Part shown: piece after piece, positions 43,817 to 53,819 of the stretch
How the letters are laid out: every line of letters starts with the position of its first letter
How positions within the stretch are numbered: position 1 is the first letter of the stretch
Assembly (NCBI GenBank): GCA_963844855.1
Contig: CAWJQP010000009.1
Location: 90,828-154,827 of the forward strand
DNA: 64,000 bases
Reading direction: 5' to 3'
DNA from: DASQDN01 sp963844855
GTDB lineage: Bacteria > Acidobacteriota > Terriglobia > Bryobacterales > Bryobacteraceae
The notes under the pieces: generated by a model
What the model saw: only the letters and a program-made list of their open reading frames with translations
Databases searched by the model: none
Told to the model about the DNA's origin: nothing
Program-made: the position numbers and the translations under genes

Positions 43817-45793
43817 ATGAGAGCGCGTAACTTCGTTGTTTTCGCGGGACTTGCGACGATTCTGCTGGCAAGTGGCCTCGAAACCTATAAGCCCGCCGAA
43901 CGGCGTCATTGGTCGTTTCAAAAGCGTTCTGAACCGGCGATTCCCCTGTTCTCCACTCCAGCCGATCGCGCGTGGGCCAAGCAGCCGATTGACGCGTTCA
44001 TCCTGGCACGATTGCAGAAGGAAGGGCTTCGTCCATCTCCCAAAGCGACGCGCGCGACTCTCATCCGCCGTGTATATTTCGATCTCATCGGCTTGCCGCC
44101 AACTCCCGCAGAAGTACAGGCATTTGTAGCTGATCCGTCTCCGAAGGCGTATGAAAAAGTCGTCGACAAGTTACTCGCCAGCCCGCGCTACGGAGAGCGA
44201 TGGGGACAACACTGGCTGGATGTAGTTCGTTTCGCTGAAACCGACGGATTCGAATACGATACTCACCGCAGGGATGCGTGGCGGTACCGGGACTATGTGA
44301 TCCGATCGTTCAACGCCGATAAACCGTACGACCAGTTTGTCCGCGAACAACTCGCCGGCGACGAGATCGATTCGCCAAACGAAGAGTTGAAGATTGCCGC
44401 CGGATTTCACCGGCTGGGTCCGTTGCGCAAGAACGCAGGGAATCAGGAAGTAGCCAGTAGCCGGAATGAAGTTTTGACTGAGATGACGAATGCCGTGGGC
44501 GCGACTCTACTCGGCGTAACGCTTGGCTGCGCACGCTGCCACGATCATAAATTCGATCCGATTCGGCACACGGATTACTACCGGATGCAGGCATTCTTCT
44601 CCAAAACGAACGACAACGACATCACGCTTGCGTCCCCCGAAGAGAAGGCCGCCTGGAAGGCGAAGACCGATGCCGCGCAGGCCGAAATGAAATTGCTGCG
44701 CCAGAAGATGAAGGGTCTCAAAGGGCCGGATCTTGAGAACATGAAGCGCAAGCTCGAGGACGCCGAGAACAATGTTCCCGAGCCTTTGCCTGCGCTGTTC
44801 AGCGTGAGCAATGATCCTTCGAAAGCTACGCCGATTCACGTACTCGCGCGCGGCGACTACGCTAACAAGGGCGAGGCTGTTGGCATGCGGCCTTTGGGAG
44901 TTCTACTGCCCGATGGCGCGGAGGAATGGAAGCCTGAAAAACCGCGAACCGAGTTGGCGAACTGGATTCTTCAGCCCGATCATCCTCTGACGGCTCGGGT
45001 AGCTGCCAATCGCATCTGGCATTATCACTTCGGCAGAGGCATCGTTTCTACACCAAACGATTTCGGTCGTATGGGCGGCCGACCTTCACACCCGCAACTC
45101 CTCGATTACCTGGCAAATCGCTTTGTCGAGAATGGCTGGCATTGGAAGCCCTTGCACCGCGAAATTCTGTTGAGCAATACCTATCAGCAATCGTCCCGAT
45201 CGCCCATGGAACAAGTCGCTAAGGAGAAGGATGCCAACAACGAGCTTCTGTGGAAGTTTTCACGACGCCGTCTCGATGCCGAAGAGATTCGAGACGCCGC
45301 GCTACAGGTTGCAGGTAGGCTAAATCCTGCCACCGGAGGGCCAAGCATCATGGTCCCAGTCGACAAAGAACTGACGAATTTGCTCTATAAGCCATCTCAA
45401 TGGGCGGTCACCCCTAACCCAGAGCAGCACAACCGGCGTAGCGTTTACCTCATTGCAAAACGCAATCTAAGGCTTCCCTTCATGGAAACGTTCGATGCTC
45501 CAGACATGAACATCAGTTGCGCGAAACGCGAAACGAGCACGCATGCGCCACAAGCTTTGGAACTGATGAACGGAGATCTTGCCAATCGTTTGGCGATCGA
45601 TCTTGCCAAGCGCCTGCAGAGCGAAGCGGGAACGAATCCGCTAAAACAGATCGACCTGGCGTACAAGTTAGCCGCCGGTCGCTCGCCGACACCGAAGGAG
45701 CGGCAGCTTGCCATTCAATTCTTGAAGGCTCAGCCGCTACGCGAGTTTGCGCTCGCCGTCCTCAACCTGAACGCTTTCCTGTACGTGGAGTAA
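43817..45793 (+). CDS. DUF1549/DUF1553 (PSCyt2-PSD1) protein without cytochrome domain
   Basis: 658 residues, intact. Signal peptide (FVVFAGLATILLASGLE), then PSCyt2/DUF1549 (QPIDAFILARLQKEGLRPSP, YFDLIGLPPTPAEVQAF, YGERWGQHWLDVVRFAETDG), CARCHDHKFDPI, a charged insertion (about 275-320), then PSD1/DUF1553 (ARVAANRIWHYHFGRGIVST, HPQLLDYLANRFVENGWHWK, ISCAKRETSTHAPQALELMN). Unlike the 20610-23144 paralogue it lacks the N-terminal PSCyt1 haem domain. DUF1501 follows four bases later. Confidence 0.9.
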   Translation: MRARNFVVFAGLATILLASGLETYKPAERRHWSFQKRSEPAIPLFSTPADRAWAKQPIDAFILARLQKEGLRPSPKATRATLIRRVYFDLIGLPPTPAEVQAFVADPSPKAYEKVVDKLLASPRYGERWGQHWLDVVRFAETDGFEYDTHRRDAWRYRDYVIRSFNADKPYDQFVREQLAGDEIDSPNEELKIAAGFHRLGPLRKNAGNQEVASSRNEVLTEMTNAVGATLLGVTLGCARCHDHKFDPIRHTDYYRMQAFFSKTNDNDITLASPEEKAAWKAKTDAAQAEMKLLRQKMKGLKGPDLENMKRKLEDAENNVPEPLPALFSVSNDPSKATPIHVLARGDYANKGEAVGMRPLGVLLPDGAEEWKPEKPRTELANWILQPDHPLTARVAANRIWHYHFGRGIVSTPNDFGRMGGRPSHPQLLDYLANRFVENGWHWKPLHREILLSNTYQQSSRSPMEQVAKEKDANNELLWKFSRRRLDAEEIRDAALQVAGRLNPATGGPSIMVPVDKELTNLLYKPSQWAVTPNPEQHNRRSVYLIAKRNLRLPFMETFDAPDMNISCAKRETSTHAPQALELMNGDLANRLAIDLAKRLQSEAGTNPLKQIDLAYKLAAGRSPTPKERQLAIQFLKAQPLREFALAVLNLNAFLYVE

Positions 45794-45797
45794 TCGC

Positions 45798-47207
45798 ATG
45801 CCTCAACACGTTCGAATCACGCGCAATCGACGCGAGTTTCTCACTGACGCCTTCTGCGGTTTTGGCTCGCTTGCATTTGCGCAGATGCTGCATGCGGACA
45901 TAACCAAATCAAATCCTCTTGCCGCGAAACCGCCTCACTTTGCGCCAAAAGCGAAATCGGTCATCTTTCTCTTCATGGCCGGCGGTCCAAGTCACTTGGA
46001 AACCTTCGATCCCAAACCGCTGCTCAACAAACTCGATGGGCAAAAGCGGCCGGCCGCCTTTGGAGAGGCCAAGTATCAGTTCGTCACCAAGGAAGCCAAG
46101 ATTCTCGGGACGAAGCGGACGTTTCAGAAGTACGGTAAGGCGGGCATCGAAGTGTCCGACCTTCTGCCCTATACCTCCCAAATCGTCGATGACATTTCGG
46201 TAATCCGCTCATGCCACGGCGACATGGTCGTTCACTCAGCCGCCCAGTACCAGCTAATGACTGGACGGGTCCTGCCGGGCTTCCCGAGCATGGGGTCATG
46301 GACGATTTATGGCCTCGGAGCCGAGACTGATTCCCTTCCCTCTTATGTCGTGATGCCCGACCCGGATGGTGCGCTTGAAGCTGGGCAGCCGATGTACACA
46401 AACGGCTTTCTTCCAGCCGTGTATCAGCCGACAATGCTTCGCTCGGGCGCGAAACCAGTCCTGAACCTCGATCTTCCCAAGGACGTTTCCTTCGATCAGA
46501 GAAAGAAGACAGTCGAATTGATCAAGGGACTCAATGAGGCGAACCTCACGCCGGGCGACACCGAGTTCGAAGCCCGTGTGAGCGCGTACGATCTGGCGTT
46601 TAAGATGCAGACCGAAGCTCCAGCCGCCTTCGATCTATCGACGGAAACGGAAGCAACGCGCGAAATGTACGGGATCGGCAAGGAAACCACCGACGATTAC
46701 GGCCGGCGTTGCCTCCTGGCGCGGCGTATGGTGGAACGCGGCGTACGTTTTGTCTGCGTTGTTTCCGGCGGAGGGCCCGGGAATTTGCAATGGGACGCGC
46801 ACGAAGACATCGAAGAGAATCACGTTCGCATGGCAGCTCAAACAGACCAGCCTGTCGCAGCGCTCATCCGTGACTTGAAGCAACGGGGTCTGCTCGAATC
46901 CACGCTGGTACTCTGGGGCGGCGAGTTCGGTCGTTCGCCGGAAGCGCAAGGCGGAAAAGGCCGCGACCACCACAATTTGGGCTTTACTATGTGGATGGCC
47001 GGCGGCGGTATTCAAGGTGGGCGAGTGGTCGGCGCAACCGATGAGATAGGGTTACGAGCCGTCGAGAAACCTATTCATTTCCGGGACATTCACACAACGA
47101 TTCTTCATCAACTCGGGTTGAATCAGGATGCGCTGAGCTACATGCATCTCGGCAGGCGCGAACGCCTGACGGAAGTCCATGGCTCCGTCATCAAAGAAAT
47201 TCTGTGA
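45798..47207 (+). CDS. DUF1501 protein (second copy)
   Basis: 469 residues. Twin-arginine-like start (ITRNRREFLTDAFCGFGSLA), SVIFLFMAGGPSHLETFDPK, SMGSWTIYGLGAETDSLPSY, CLLARRMVERGVRFVCV, LWGGEFGRSPEAQGGKGRDH. Same family and overall layout as 19186-20604 but clearly diverged, so an old paralogue rather than a recent duplication. Confidence 0.9.
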   Translation: MPQHVRITRNRREFLTDAFCGFGSLAFAQMLHADITKSNPLAAKPPHFAPKAKSVIFLFMAGGPSHLETFDPKPLLNKLDGQKRPAAFGEAKYQFVTKEAKILGTKRTFQKYGKAGIEVSDLLPYTSQIVDDISVIRSCHGDMVVHSAAQYQLMTGRVLPGFPSMGSWTIYGLGAETDSLPSYVVMPDPDGALEAGQPMYTNGFLPAVYQPTMLRSGAKPVLNLDLPKDVSFDQRKKTVELIKGLNEANLTPGDTEFEARVSAYDLAFKMQTEAPAAFDLSTETEATREMYGIGKETTDDYGRRCLLARRMVERGVRFVCVVSGGGPGNLQWDAHEDIEENHVRMAAQTDQPVAALIRDLKQRGLLESTLVLWGGEFGRSPEAQGGKGRDHHNLGFTMWMAGGGIQGGRVVGATDEIGLRAVEKPIHFRDIHTTILHQLGLNQDALSYMHLGRRERLTEVHGSVIKEIL

Positions 47208-48063
47208 ACTGAAAGACGAACTACGCTCTAATTCAAGCTGACGCGTTTATCAGTCTGGCTGAGCAATAACCGCACCAGCGCAGTCCTCCATCGTTTCATC
47301 GACAAACACTTGAGTATCTGCTGATCCTTTCTACGCCGATATAGTTTGGTAGACAGCTACAGCGTCATGCTTGATCGAACATAACCGCATCAGTAACGGA
47401 TCGACGACGCTCTACGGGCTGACTTGGAGGAGCTAGCGGTGTTCCAACTGGTACGAGAGGCACAACGCTCAGGAGTAGCTTTGCTCAGTTAACACGCGGC
47501 AGGTTATCAGAAGTTTGTAGGTACGGATATGACTGTCCCTGTGACATTCGAAAGGTCGCTTTCAGGAGTGATGGGTACGTTTCTCCAGTTGCTCGATGTC
47601 GATGAAGTTTGGACTGGGATGACACAGTTCGGCAATTGGACTCCCACATCTATGTCGACTCCGAAACCAGTACCGTTCGTCTGCTTGATCCAGGTACCTA
47701 CCTACGACAAGGTACTAACAAAGGTCGATGCTTATAGCGGCCATACGGCAGGCCTGAGCGCATTGAGCATGATTAATATCCATGAGGTTCAGTTGAACAT
47801 CCCTATGGTCTTCAATCCCGCCTCACGACAAGACAGAATGCATCTATGGCAATCTGACGCAATGGGTTGGCGCGCAATAGGCCTCACGCTGTGCGCCTCT
47901 GCGGGGGACAGAGCCCTTCGTCATTTCATCCCGAGATCCCCCAAAGAGCAGCCTCGCCTGGAGAAACGAGTCTTGCTAAATGTACGTCATGTATGTCAGG
48001 ATGTCGGAAACAGAAGTACACGACTCTGTTGTCGATATATCCGCAATGGGAAGGGCTAGATAT
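47208..48063. other. long intergenic region, no gene recognised
   Basis: About 850 bases between DUF1501 and the next protein. One open frame (47529-48059, plus) is present but has no recognisable domain, ribosome-binding site or neighbour support, and its C-terminal part overlaps the following gene. A stretch reading NIPMVFNPASRQDRMHLWQS hints at a decayed protein, origin unknown. Confidence 0.3.
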
Positions 48064-48681
48064 ATGGACGTTGTAGGCGATCGACGATTTGTTGAGATCC
48101 CGGGCGACAAACTTCATGAGCTACCGCCGCTCATGGTACGCACTGGGCACAACGTACGGCGTCTCGACAAAGTTGTGGACATGGCAAACGACATCGTGCA
48201 GTCGGAAGAGCTCCTTGCCGAAGCGGCGGCGCTCGACTGGGCCGATACACACGAAGCCGAACGACGCCGCATGGATCTGGCGATTAATCTTGTGGAACAG
48301 TACATGGGCTTCGTGACCCAATGGCAGTGGGGCGACGGAATCCTCGAGTGGATCAGGCATTGCGAAACGCAATTTCAGATCACGAGTGAGCTTCGAAACG
48401 TCTTGCGCCCCGACTTGTGGCCTCATGCGAGTCGCTGCAGTTTCGTCACGCTGCTCTCGGATAAGGCAGTGCGACCCGAAAACATTGATCTCGAACGCGC
48501 GGTTGGGATGCGCCTGACGTTCCGTCAACCGCCTCCGATCAAGTGCTTCTCGAATCAGTTTCTGTTCTACTTGAACTCGACTGTGGCAAGTACTGCATAC
48601 TCCACTTGGTCGCATATGGCGCCCAATCCGGTTTCATCGTTGCCACCGGAGCGCTTCACTTTCCAAGTCGTCAACATGTAG
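48064..48681 (+). CDS. hypothetical protein
   Basis: About 205 residues. I prefer ATG 48064 because GGAAGG lies nine bases upstream; the frame is open back to ATG 48001 and ATG 47980. Contains RRFVEIPGDKLHELPPLMVR, VRRLDKVVDMANDIVQSEE, YMGFVTQWQWGDGILEWIRH and PENIDLERAVGMRLTFRQPP. Mostly helical, acidic first half; no signal peptide or membrane segment. I do not recognise a family. It stands alone, 40 bases before the oxidoreductase. Confidence 0.6.
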   Translation: MDVVGDRRFVEIPGDKLHELPPLMVRTGHNVRRLDKVVDMANDIVQSEELLAEAAALDWADTHEAERRRMDLAINLVEQYMGFVTQWQWGDGILEWIRHCETQFQITSELRNVLRPDLWPHASRCSFVTLLSDKAVRPENIDLERAVGMRLTFRQPPPIKCFSNQFLFYLNSTVASTAYSTWSHMAPNPVSSLPPERFTFQVVNM

Positions 48682-48715
48682 CCCAAGTCGGTTTACGGCA
48701 TGCGCTAGGATAACC

Positions 48716-49741
48716 GTGTCTATGCGCATAGCCGTAATCGGATTGGGATTCATGGGGAGCACGCACCTTAAGGCTTGGCGAAGCATCCCCGAAGCGGAGC
48801 TCGTCGCTGTTTACAGTAACGACGAAAAGAAACTCACTGGCGATCTCAGCCAGATTCAGGGAAATCTCGGCGGACCCGGCGAGACATTCGATTTTGGAAA
48901 TGTTCGCAAGTATCGCGACATCAACGAACTGCTAGCCGATCCGGATGTCGAGGCTGTCGACATCTGCCTCCCGACACACCTACACTACGCGACTGCGCTG
49001 TCCGCGTTGCAGGCAGGCAAGCACGTGCTGGTGGAAAAGCCCATAGCTTTAGAAGGCAGCATGGCGGATGAACTCGTAAAGGAAGCGCAAACGCGCGGCC
49101 GAACGTTCATGGCGGCGCACGTCCTGCGGTTTATCCCCTCCTACCGAGCACTTGCCGAGGAGCTCGCCTCAGGCAAGTACGGACCCGTGAGATCGGCGAT
49201 ATTCCGGCGCCGATGTGCTGCACCCGTTTGGAGTAAGTGGCTCGGCGATGCCTATAAAAGTGGTGGTGGTGTCTTCGATCTGCTAATTCACGATATCGAC
49301 TTCGCCCTGATGCTGTTCGGCATGCCCGATGTCGTGGCTGCAACCGGGCATGAAGACCTCCCGCTCGGAATGGATACAATTCACGCCACGCTCTATTACT
49401 CCGACTCATTTACCGTCGTTATTGAGGGCGGTTGGTTCCACAAGAAGGCCTTTCCCTTTTCCATGGAGTACACGATTTCAGCCGATGGCGGTACATTCGA
49501 ATACAATTCGCTACGCGGTGATGACGTGGCGTTGTACGAATGCTCCGGTGAGCAGAAACCGGTCGAACTTCGAAACGAAGACGGTTTCGAGGCGGAACTG
49601 CGGTACTTCCTAACGTCTTGCATCGATGGATCCCGTCCGAACTATTGCGCGCCGGAAGACTCGGCGGCAGCCGTTAAAGTTGCTCGAATCCTGCTGGAGG
49701 CGCGAAAGCGAAACGGCGAGAAGATCCCATGTCGGATTTGA
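48716..49741 (+). CDS. Gfo/Idh/MocA-family oxidoreductase
   Basis: 341 residues. NAD(P) Rossmann domain RIAVIGLGFMGSTHLKAWRS, the EKP motif GKHVLVEKPIALEGS (Lys near the nicotinamide), and the C-terminal alpha/beta domain with GGGVFDLLIHDIDFALMLFG (catalytic-type Asp/His). GTG 48716 or ATG 48722 are both possible. The substrate is likely a sugar or inositol derivative. It overlaps the downstream isomerase by 13 bases, so the two probably act together. Confidence 0.88.
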   Translation: MSMRIAVIGLGFMGSTHLKAWRSIPEAELVAVYSNDEKKLTGDLSQIQGNLGGPGETFDFGNVRKYRDINELLADPDVEAVDICLPTHLHYATALSALQAGKHVLVEKPIALEGSMADELVKEAQTRGRTFMAAHVLRFIPSYRALAEELASGKYGPVRSAIFRRRCAAPVWSKWLGDAYKSGGGVFDLLIHDIDFALMLFGMPDVVAATGHEDLPLGMDTIHATLYYSDSFTVVIEGGWFHKKAFPFSMEYTISADGGTFEYNSLRGDDVALYECSGEQKPVELRNEDGFEAELRYFLTSCIDGSRPNYCAPEDSAAAVKVARILLEARKRNGEKIPCRI

Positions 49742-50569
49742 ACGATCTCGAGATCGGAGCAATGTTCTGGGCGACCGGGAATCCAGTTGAGGTTTTGCGG
49801 GAGGTGAAGTCGTTCGGTGTGTCTGTCGGTCAAATGGGGGTCCGAGGAGACATGCCGCTCGAAGGCGCGGCCGAGAAATGGTATGAAGCGCTAAAGCAGG
49901 AGAGCTTCACAATTGTGACCGTTTTCTGCTCCTACGTCGGCGAAAGTTACGCTGACGGACCAACCGTGGCGGCGACGGTTGGCTTTATCCCCCAGTCGAC
50001 GAGATCCGAGCGGGAACAACGCACGAAGGACGTGAGCGACTTTGCGGCCAAGCTCGGTGTGAAGAGCATTGCTTGCCACATTGGTTTCGTTCCGGAAGAC
50101 CGCAACCACCCGGATTATCTGGCAGTACGAGACTTGGTCCGGCGGGTCTGCGATCATGTCGCTGGGCACGACCAGACTTTCGCCATGGAAACCGGCCAGG
50201 AACGCGCTGAAGTACTACTCGAGTTCCTAAAGGACGTGGACCGCAAGAATCTGGGCGTCAATTTCGACCCGGCCAACCTCATCATGTACGGGACGGGCGA
50301 CCCCATCCTGGCGGTTGAGGTTCTCAGCGAGCATCTCCTATCGGTTCATTGTAAAGACGGTGTCTGGCCACCGAAGTTGCCTGCCGGGTCTCTGGGAACC
50401 GAAAGGCCGCTCGGTGAGGGAGCCGTCGGCATGGATAAGTTCATCGCGAAACTCAAACAGATTGGCTACAGAGGAACACTGAATATCGAGCACGAAATCG
50501 AAGATTTGGAGCAGAAGACGGACGGATTTCCGGAAGGGCGTCGAGCTATTGAAACGCCTTCGCGCCTAA
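49729..50569 (+). CDS. sugar phosphate isomerase/epimerase (xylose-isomerase-like TIM barrel), frameshifted at C-terminus
   Basis: About 280 residues. AP endonuclease 2 / XylA-like TIM barrel: LEIGAMFWATGNPVEVLREV, FAAKLGVKSIACHIGFVPED, FAMETGQERAEVLLEFLK, GVNFDPANLIMYGTGDP, LLSVHCKDGVWPP, GTLNIEHEIED, with Glu/His/Asp residues at the usual metal positions. Near 50525 the frame slips: the family-like end RKGVELLKRLRA stops at 50569, overlapping the stop of convergent clpS. The longer open frame (to 50793) runs into clpS antisense and is not real. Confidence 0.8.
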
Positions 50570-50919
50570 TTATTCTCGTGCAGGCGAGGGCCGTGTCCAG
50601 CCGGTTCGATTACGGCGCGCATCGGGCCTGCGCAGGCTGGAATCCGATGGTCTGGGCCGTACGCGTGGATTTGGTCCCGTCCGAATTCGGCTTCGGCCAA
50701 TCCGCACGTAATGACAATCGTGCGGCCGTTTGTATCAACTTCCACGGCATGCTGAAAAGCCTCCATTTGGGACTGGCAGAAGAGCTTCTGTAGCATCTCG
50801 ACGACGTAATCGTAGGTGTGCAGGTCGTCGTTTAGAAGAACGACGTTAAAGAGCGGCGCAAGCGCTTCTTCCTCTTCCTTCTGGAGCTGGGGAGGGGCGA
50901 TGGTCTTGGGGGGCGTCAT
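50566..50919 (-). CDS. clpS: ATP-dependent Clp protease adaptor ClpS
   Basis: 117 residues. N-recognin that hands N-end-rule substrates to ClpA/ClpC. FNVVLLNDDLHTYDYVVEML is the substrate-binding core (NDD, T, M), and AVEVDTNGRTIVITCGLAEA the conserved second half; EFGRDQIHAYGPD completes the domain. The C-terminal about 25 residues after GPDHRIP are longer than usual. Located 87 bases from the divergent tmRNA, a proteolysis-tagging neighbour. Confidence 0.92.
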   Translation of the reverse strand: MTPPKTIAPPQLQKEEEEALAPLFNVVLLNDDLHTYDYVVEMLQKLFCQSQMEAFQHAVEVDTNGRTIVITCGLAEAEFGRDQIHAYGPDHRIPACAGPMRAVIEPAGHGPRLHENN

Positions 50920-50990
50920 CGCGAGGCAGTGTCCATTGTAGCGCTAGACAGCGAAATGATTGCGACGTAGCGCTTTCGAGCCGCATCTAC

Positions 50991-50996
50991 TACAAT
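50991..50996 (+). promoter_or_regulatory. -10 element of the tmRNA promoter
   Basis: TACAAT lies ten bases before the tmRNA 5' end inferred from acceptor pairing. No convincing -35 at 17-base spacing. Confidence 0.4.
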
Positions 50997-51006
50997 GGTG
51001 AAGCCT

Positions 51007-51358
51007 GGGGGCGCAACGGATTCGACGGGATTGAATCGTTGTGTCGAGGCGTGCCGGGTTCCGAGCTCCCGTAAAACGATCGGAAAACCATAACTGCCAA
51101 CACGCAGTTTGCATACGCTGCTTAATTAATTAGGTAGCCGCTCCGCTTGGCGGGCCTGTACGTTAGGTAGTGAGCGTCATTTTGCAGGATAGGCTGAAGG
51201 CTTCTGCTCGGAGCCGTAGGCCGAGATCAATCGGGCTAAGCTGCCCGCATCTTGCCGGTTCAACGGCGGGCGGACGAAAAATACCGAATCGGATACGCAC
51301 GTAGTCTTGGCATGGCGGGCTTTTTCGGACGCGGGTTCAACTCCCGCCGCCTCCACCA
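51007..51358 (+). ncRNA. ssrA: transfer-messenger RNA (tmRNA)
   Basis: 352 nt. The 5' end GGGGGCGCAACGGATTCGAC and 3' end TTCAACTCCCGCCGCCTCCA-CCA form the tRNA-like domain: GGGGGCG pairs with CGCCTCC, CCA is encoded, and the T-loop GGTTCAACTCC is present. The tag frame (51096-51125) reads ANTQFAYAA followed by TAA, and the stop sits in TTAATTAATTAGG. tmRNA rescues stalled ribosomes with SmpB and tags the product for proteolysis. It is one-piece, not permuted. Confidence 0.97.
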
Positions 51359-51629
51359 TCTTTCTTATTTTTAATCAACAACTTACAGATGAAAACCGAG
51401 AAGGGGCTGATCTTCTGGTAAGAACCAGGGGACATGTTGCGCCTGATTTAGAAGCACCTTGAGACTTGTGAGAAGACATCCGAGAAGGATTTCAAGTGCA
51501 AGCCGTGTGTCTGAACAACTTACTTGTTCGTCGGGTGGAAGGACCGAGACGAGATTGTCCGACGAATCGTAGAAAGTTGACCGACTCTCCCCAGAGCGAT
51601 AGGCTCTGGAAATCTTCCGCGAGAAGAAA

Positions 51630-52994
51630 ATGAGAGTCGTGGAGAAACAATATCAAATCAACAAACAAAGAGCCGCAGCGCGGGTCCAGGAATGGGCGAT
51701 CGCAAATGAGTCGCTGATCCAACTGACATTTCCAACCCTAGAGATCGCCGAACTGGCAAAGTCCAGCCTGGGAGATCTGTTGCGAGCGGTTGGCAAGCTC
51801 TTCATCGAAACGGTGATGGAGACCGAAGTTGAGCAGCTTGTCGGCCAACGGTCCAAGCGCAATCAGAAGCGGGAAGCCTACCGGTGGCGACTGAGGCGGG
51901 ATTCTGTATCGTTGATGGCCAGCGCGTGCCGATGATGGCCAGCGCGTGCCGATCAACCGGCCACGAGTCCGCAACCAGCAAAACAACGAGATTCCTTTGG
52001 GCAGCTACGAGATGTTCCAACGCGCTTCGCTCATCGAAGAAACCGTGTGGCACAAGATCATGCACGGCCTCACGATGCGCAGTTACAAAGAAGTCGTCCA
52101 GCAATTTGCCGATGCTTATGGACTCGAGAAGACCACGACCAGCGACCATTTCATTGAGGCAAGCAGGCGCAAGCTCGATCAACTAATGAAGCGTTCTCTC
52201 GCCGATGTCCAACTTGCGGTTATCGTCATCGACGGCACTATCTTCGAGGGCGAGCACATGATTTGTCGCCATCGGAATCGATCGGTGGGCGCAAACTCAT
52301 GCTCGGCATTCGTCAAGGAGCAACCGAAAATGCCGCGGTTGTTGGCGACTTGCTTGGAGAGTTAGCCGAACGTGGAGTCGACTTCAACCAGCCCCGGCTC
52401 TACGTGATAGATGGAAGCAAGGCGATTCGGAGAGCGGTCAGCAACTTTGCCGGCGATGCTGCCTTCTTCCAACGCTGCCAAGTTCACAAGATTCGTAACG
52501 TGACCGAATATCTGAGCGAAGCACAACGACACGCAATCAAGTTTCGTATGCGAGCTGCCTATGACATGACCGAAGCGGTGGGCGCTCGAAACGCACTGTT
52601 CAAGTTGCATGATGAATTGCTGGAAGCCAATCCAAGTGCGGCAGCAAGCTTGGCCGAAGGCTTGGACGAGACACTAACTGTGACCGAGCTTCGGCTTACC
52701 CCCCGATTGCGCCGAACACTGGCCACGACCAACGGCATCGAATCGGGGTTCTCGATCGTGGCTAAGATCTGCCGTCAAGTGAAGCGATGGCAAGGCCGGG
52801 ATCATAGGCTGCGCTGGGTAGGCTCAGCGTTACTATTCGCCGAAAGTCGATGGAACTGCCTTCACGGCTATCGGCACTTTTATACACAGCGATCTCAGCG
52901 CTGTTTGTTGGTGGCCCAAATCCATCTGTCGTTTTCGTTAGACGCCGCCCTATACGCGAACCAGCGAATCGAACATCAAGAAGCGAAATCATGA
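51630..52994 (+). pseudogene. IS256-family transposase, disrupted
   Basis: Mutator-type DDE transposase in at least three frames. The N-terminus (FPTLEIAELAKSSLGDLLRA, FIETVMETEVEQLVGQR) is the IS256 helical region. The catalytic residues are Asp in LAVIVIDGTIFEGEHM, Asp in LYVIDGSKAIRRAV, and Glu in TLATTNGIESGFS. Breaks: near 51890 (TGGCGACTGAGG lacks a base), at the 20-bp duplication 51914-51953, and near 52262-52290. Sited 270 bases behind tmRNA. Transposition of this copy is unlikely unless the breaks are sequencing errors; the duplication is real in the assembled sequence. Confidence 0.85.
51914..51953 (+). repeat. 20-bp perfect tandem duplication inside the IS256 transposase
   Basis: The unit beginning GATGGCCAGC and ending GTGCCGAT occurs twice back to back (51914-51933, 51934-51953). 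One copy alone restores the reading VDGQRVPINRPRVR, so the second copy is the mutation; 20 is not a multiple of three, so it shifts the frame. Confidence 0.95.
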
Positions 52995-53033
52995 GTATCA
53001 CCTCGGATGTTCTGCCGATTCGTATGACGGCTG

Positions 53034-53228
53034 CTAATAGTTTTCTTTTAAGTAAGTCTGGATGAGTGCCTTTTCTTCTGGACTCACAATTTGATACCAC
53101 TCCAGCGTCTCTGTGAGGGCGCTATAGGAGGCTATCTGAGCGTCGTTCGAACTCATGACGTAGACTTTCCCGCTGGGCTTCTCTCGGCCAACGTGATACT
53201 TATCGTTGATTTGGGCAATATCAATCAT
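53034..53228 (-). CDS. small hypothetical protein
   Basis: 64 residues, start ATG 53228, no clear ribosome-binding site. Contains DIAQINDKYHVGREKPSGKV and SALTETLEWYQIVSPEEKAL. The amino-acid composition looks like a genuine small soluble protein, and the gene sits next to the IS256 remnant. I do not recognise it. Confidence 0.4.
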   Translation of the reverse strand: MIDIAQINDKYHVGREKPSGKVYVMSSNDAQIASYSALTETLEWYQIVSPEEKALIQTYLKENY

Positions 53229-53819
53229 GGTGGGAGTCTATCACCAGAGCGCTCGCAGCAATTCTCATACCAGCGGTACCATTCGGAGCAACGACAAAGA
53301 GATGATGCGCCTACTCACTTCGCTAGCAAGTTCTCCAACGTATATCGCAAAGCCGCGTCCTTCGACTATTTGGATCCTTCTACACCCAAGCCTTGATCTG
53401 CCGAAGTCACCTGTGTGATCAGGCGCTGAACAATTGACACATTGACACCTTGATCGGTGTTCCGAATCCGGGTTCTTCCACCCACGTTTCCGAGATGGCC
53501 TTTAAACCAGGGGAAAGCCGTCGACTACGGCAATCCCACTCACCGTTTTGGCATCTCCGGCAACGCTCCTGCTTACACCGCCAACATCACGTAGCACCTT
53601 TTACCCGGATGTTCGTGTTCCTATCGTGTGATGTGCGCGACTATCTTGTACGTCGCAGCGATTCGCAAAAACAAAACGTGTGGACAGCTAACACGAAGCC
53701 GTGCCTAAGGCCCTCGGTGATGTCATTAACCCGTACCAATGTGCCGCTCATATCACCGCCAATTCGACTACATCAGGAACTGCGCGGTCGTTGCTAGGGT
53801 GCCGGCTCACTACCATTGT
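53229..53819. other. no intact gene; possible coding debris
   Basis: No intact frame is convincing. In one frame around 53515-53595 the sequence reads VDYGNPTHRFGISGNAPAYT before a stop, which looks like a torn protein fragment but cannot be assigned. The stretch belongs to the decayed region between tmRNA/IS256 and the histidine kinase. Confidence 0.35.

Noticed and set aside
47529..48059. 176-residue open frame
   Set aside because: No recognisable domain, no ribosome-binding site, and its end overlaps the better-supported gene starting at 48064.
49729..50793. Long sugar isomerase frame ending at 50793
   Set aside because: Its end is antisense to clpS; the family-like C-terminus in another frame stops at 50569.
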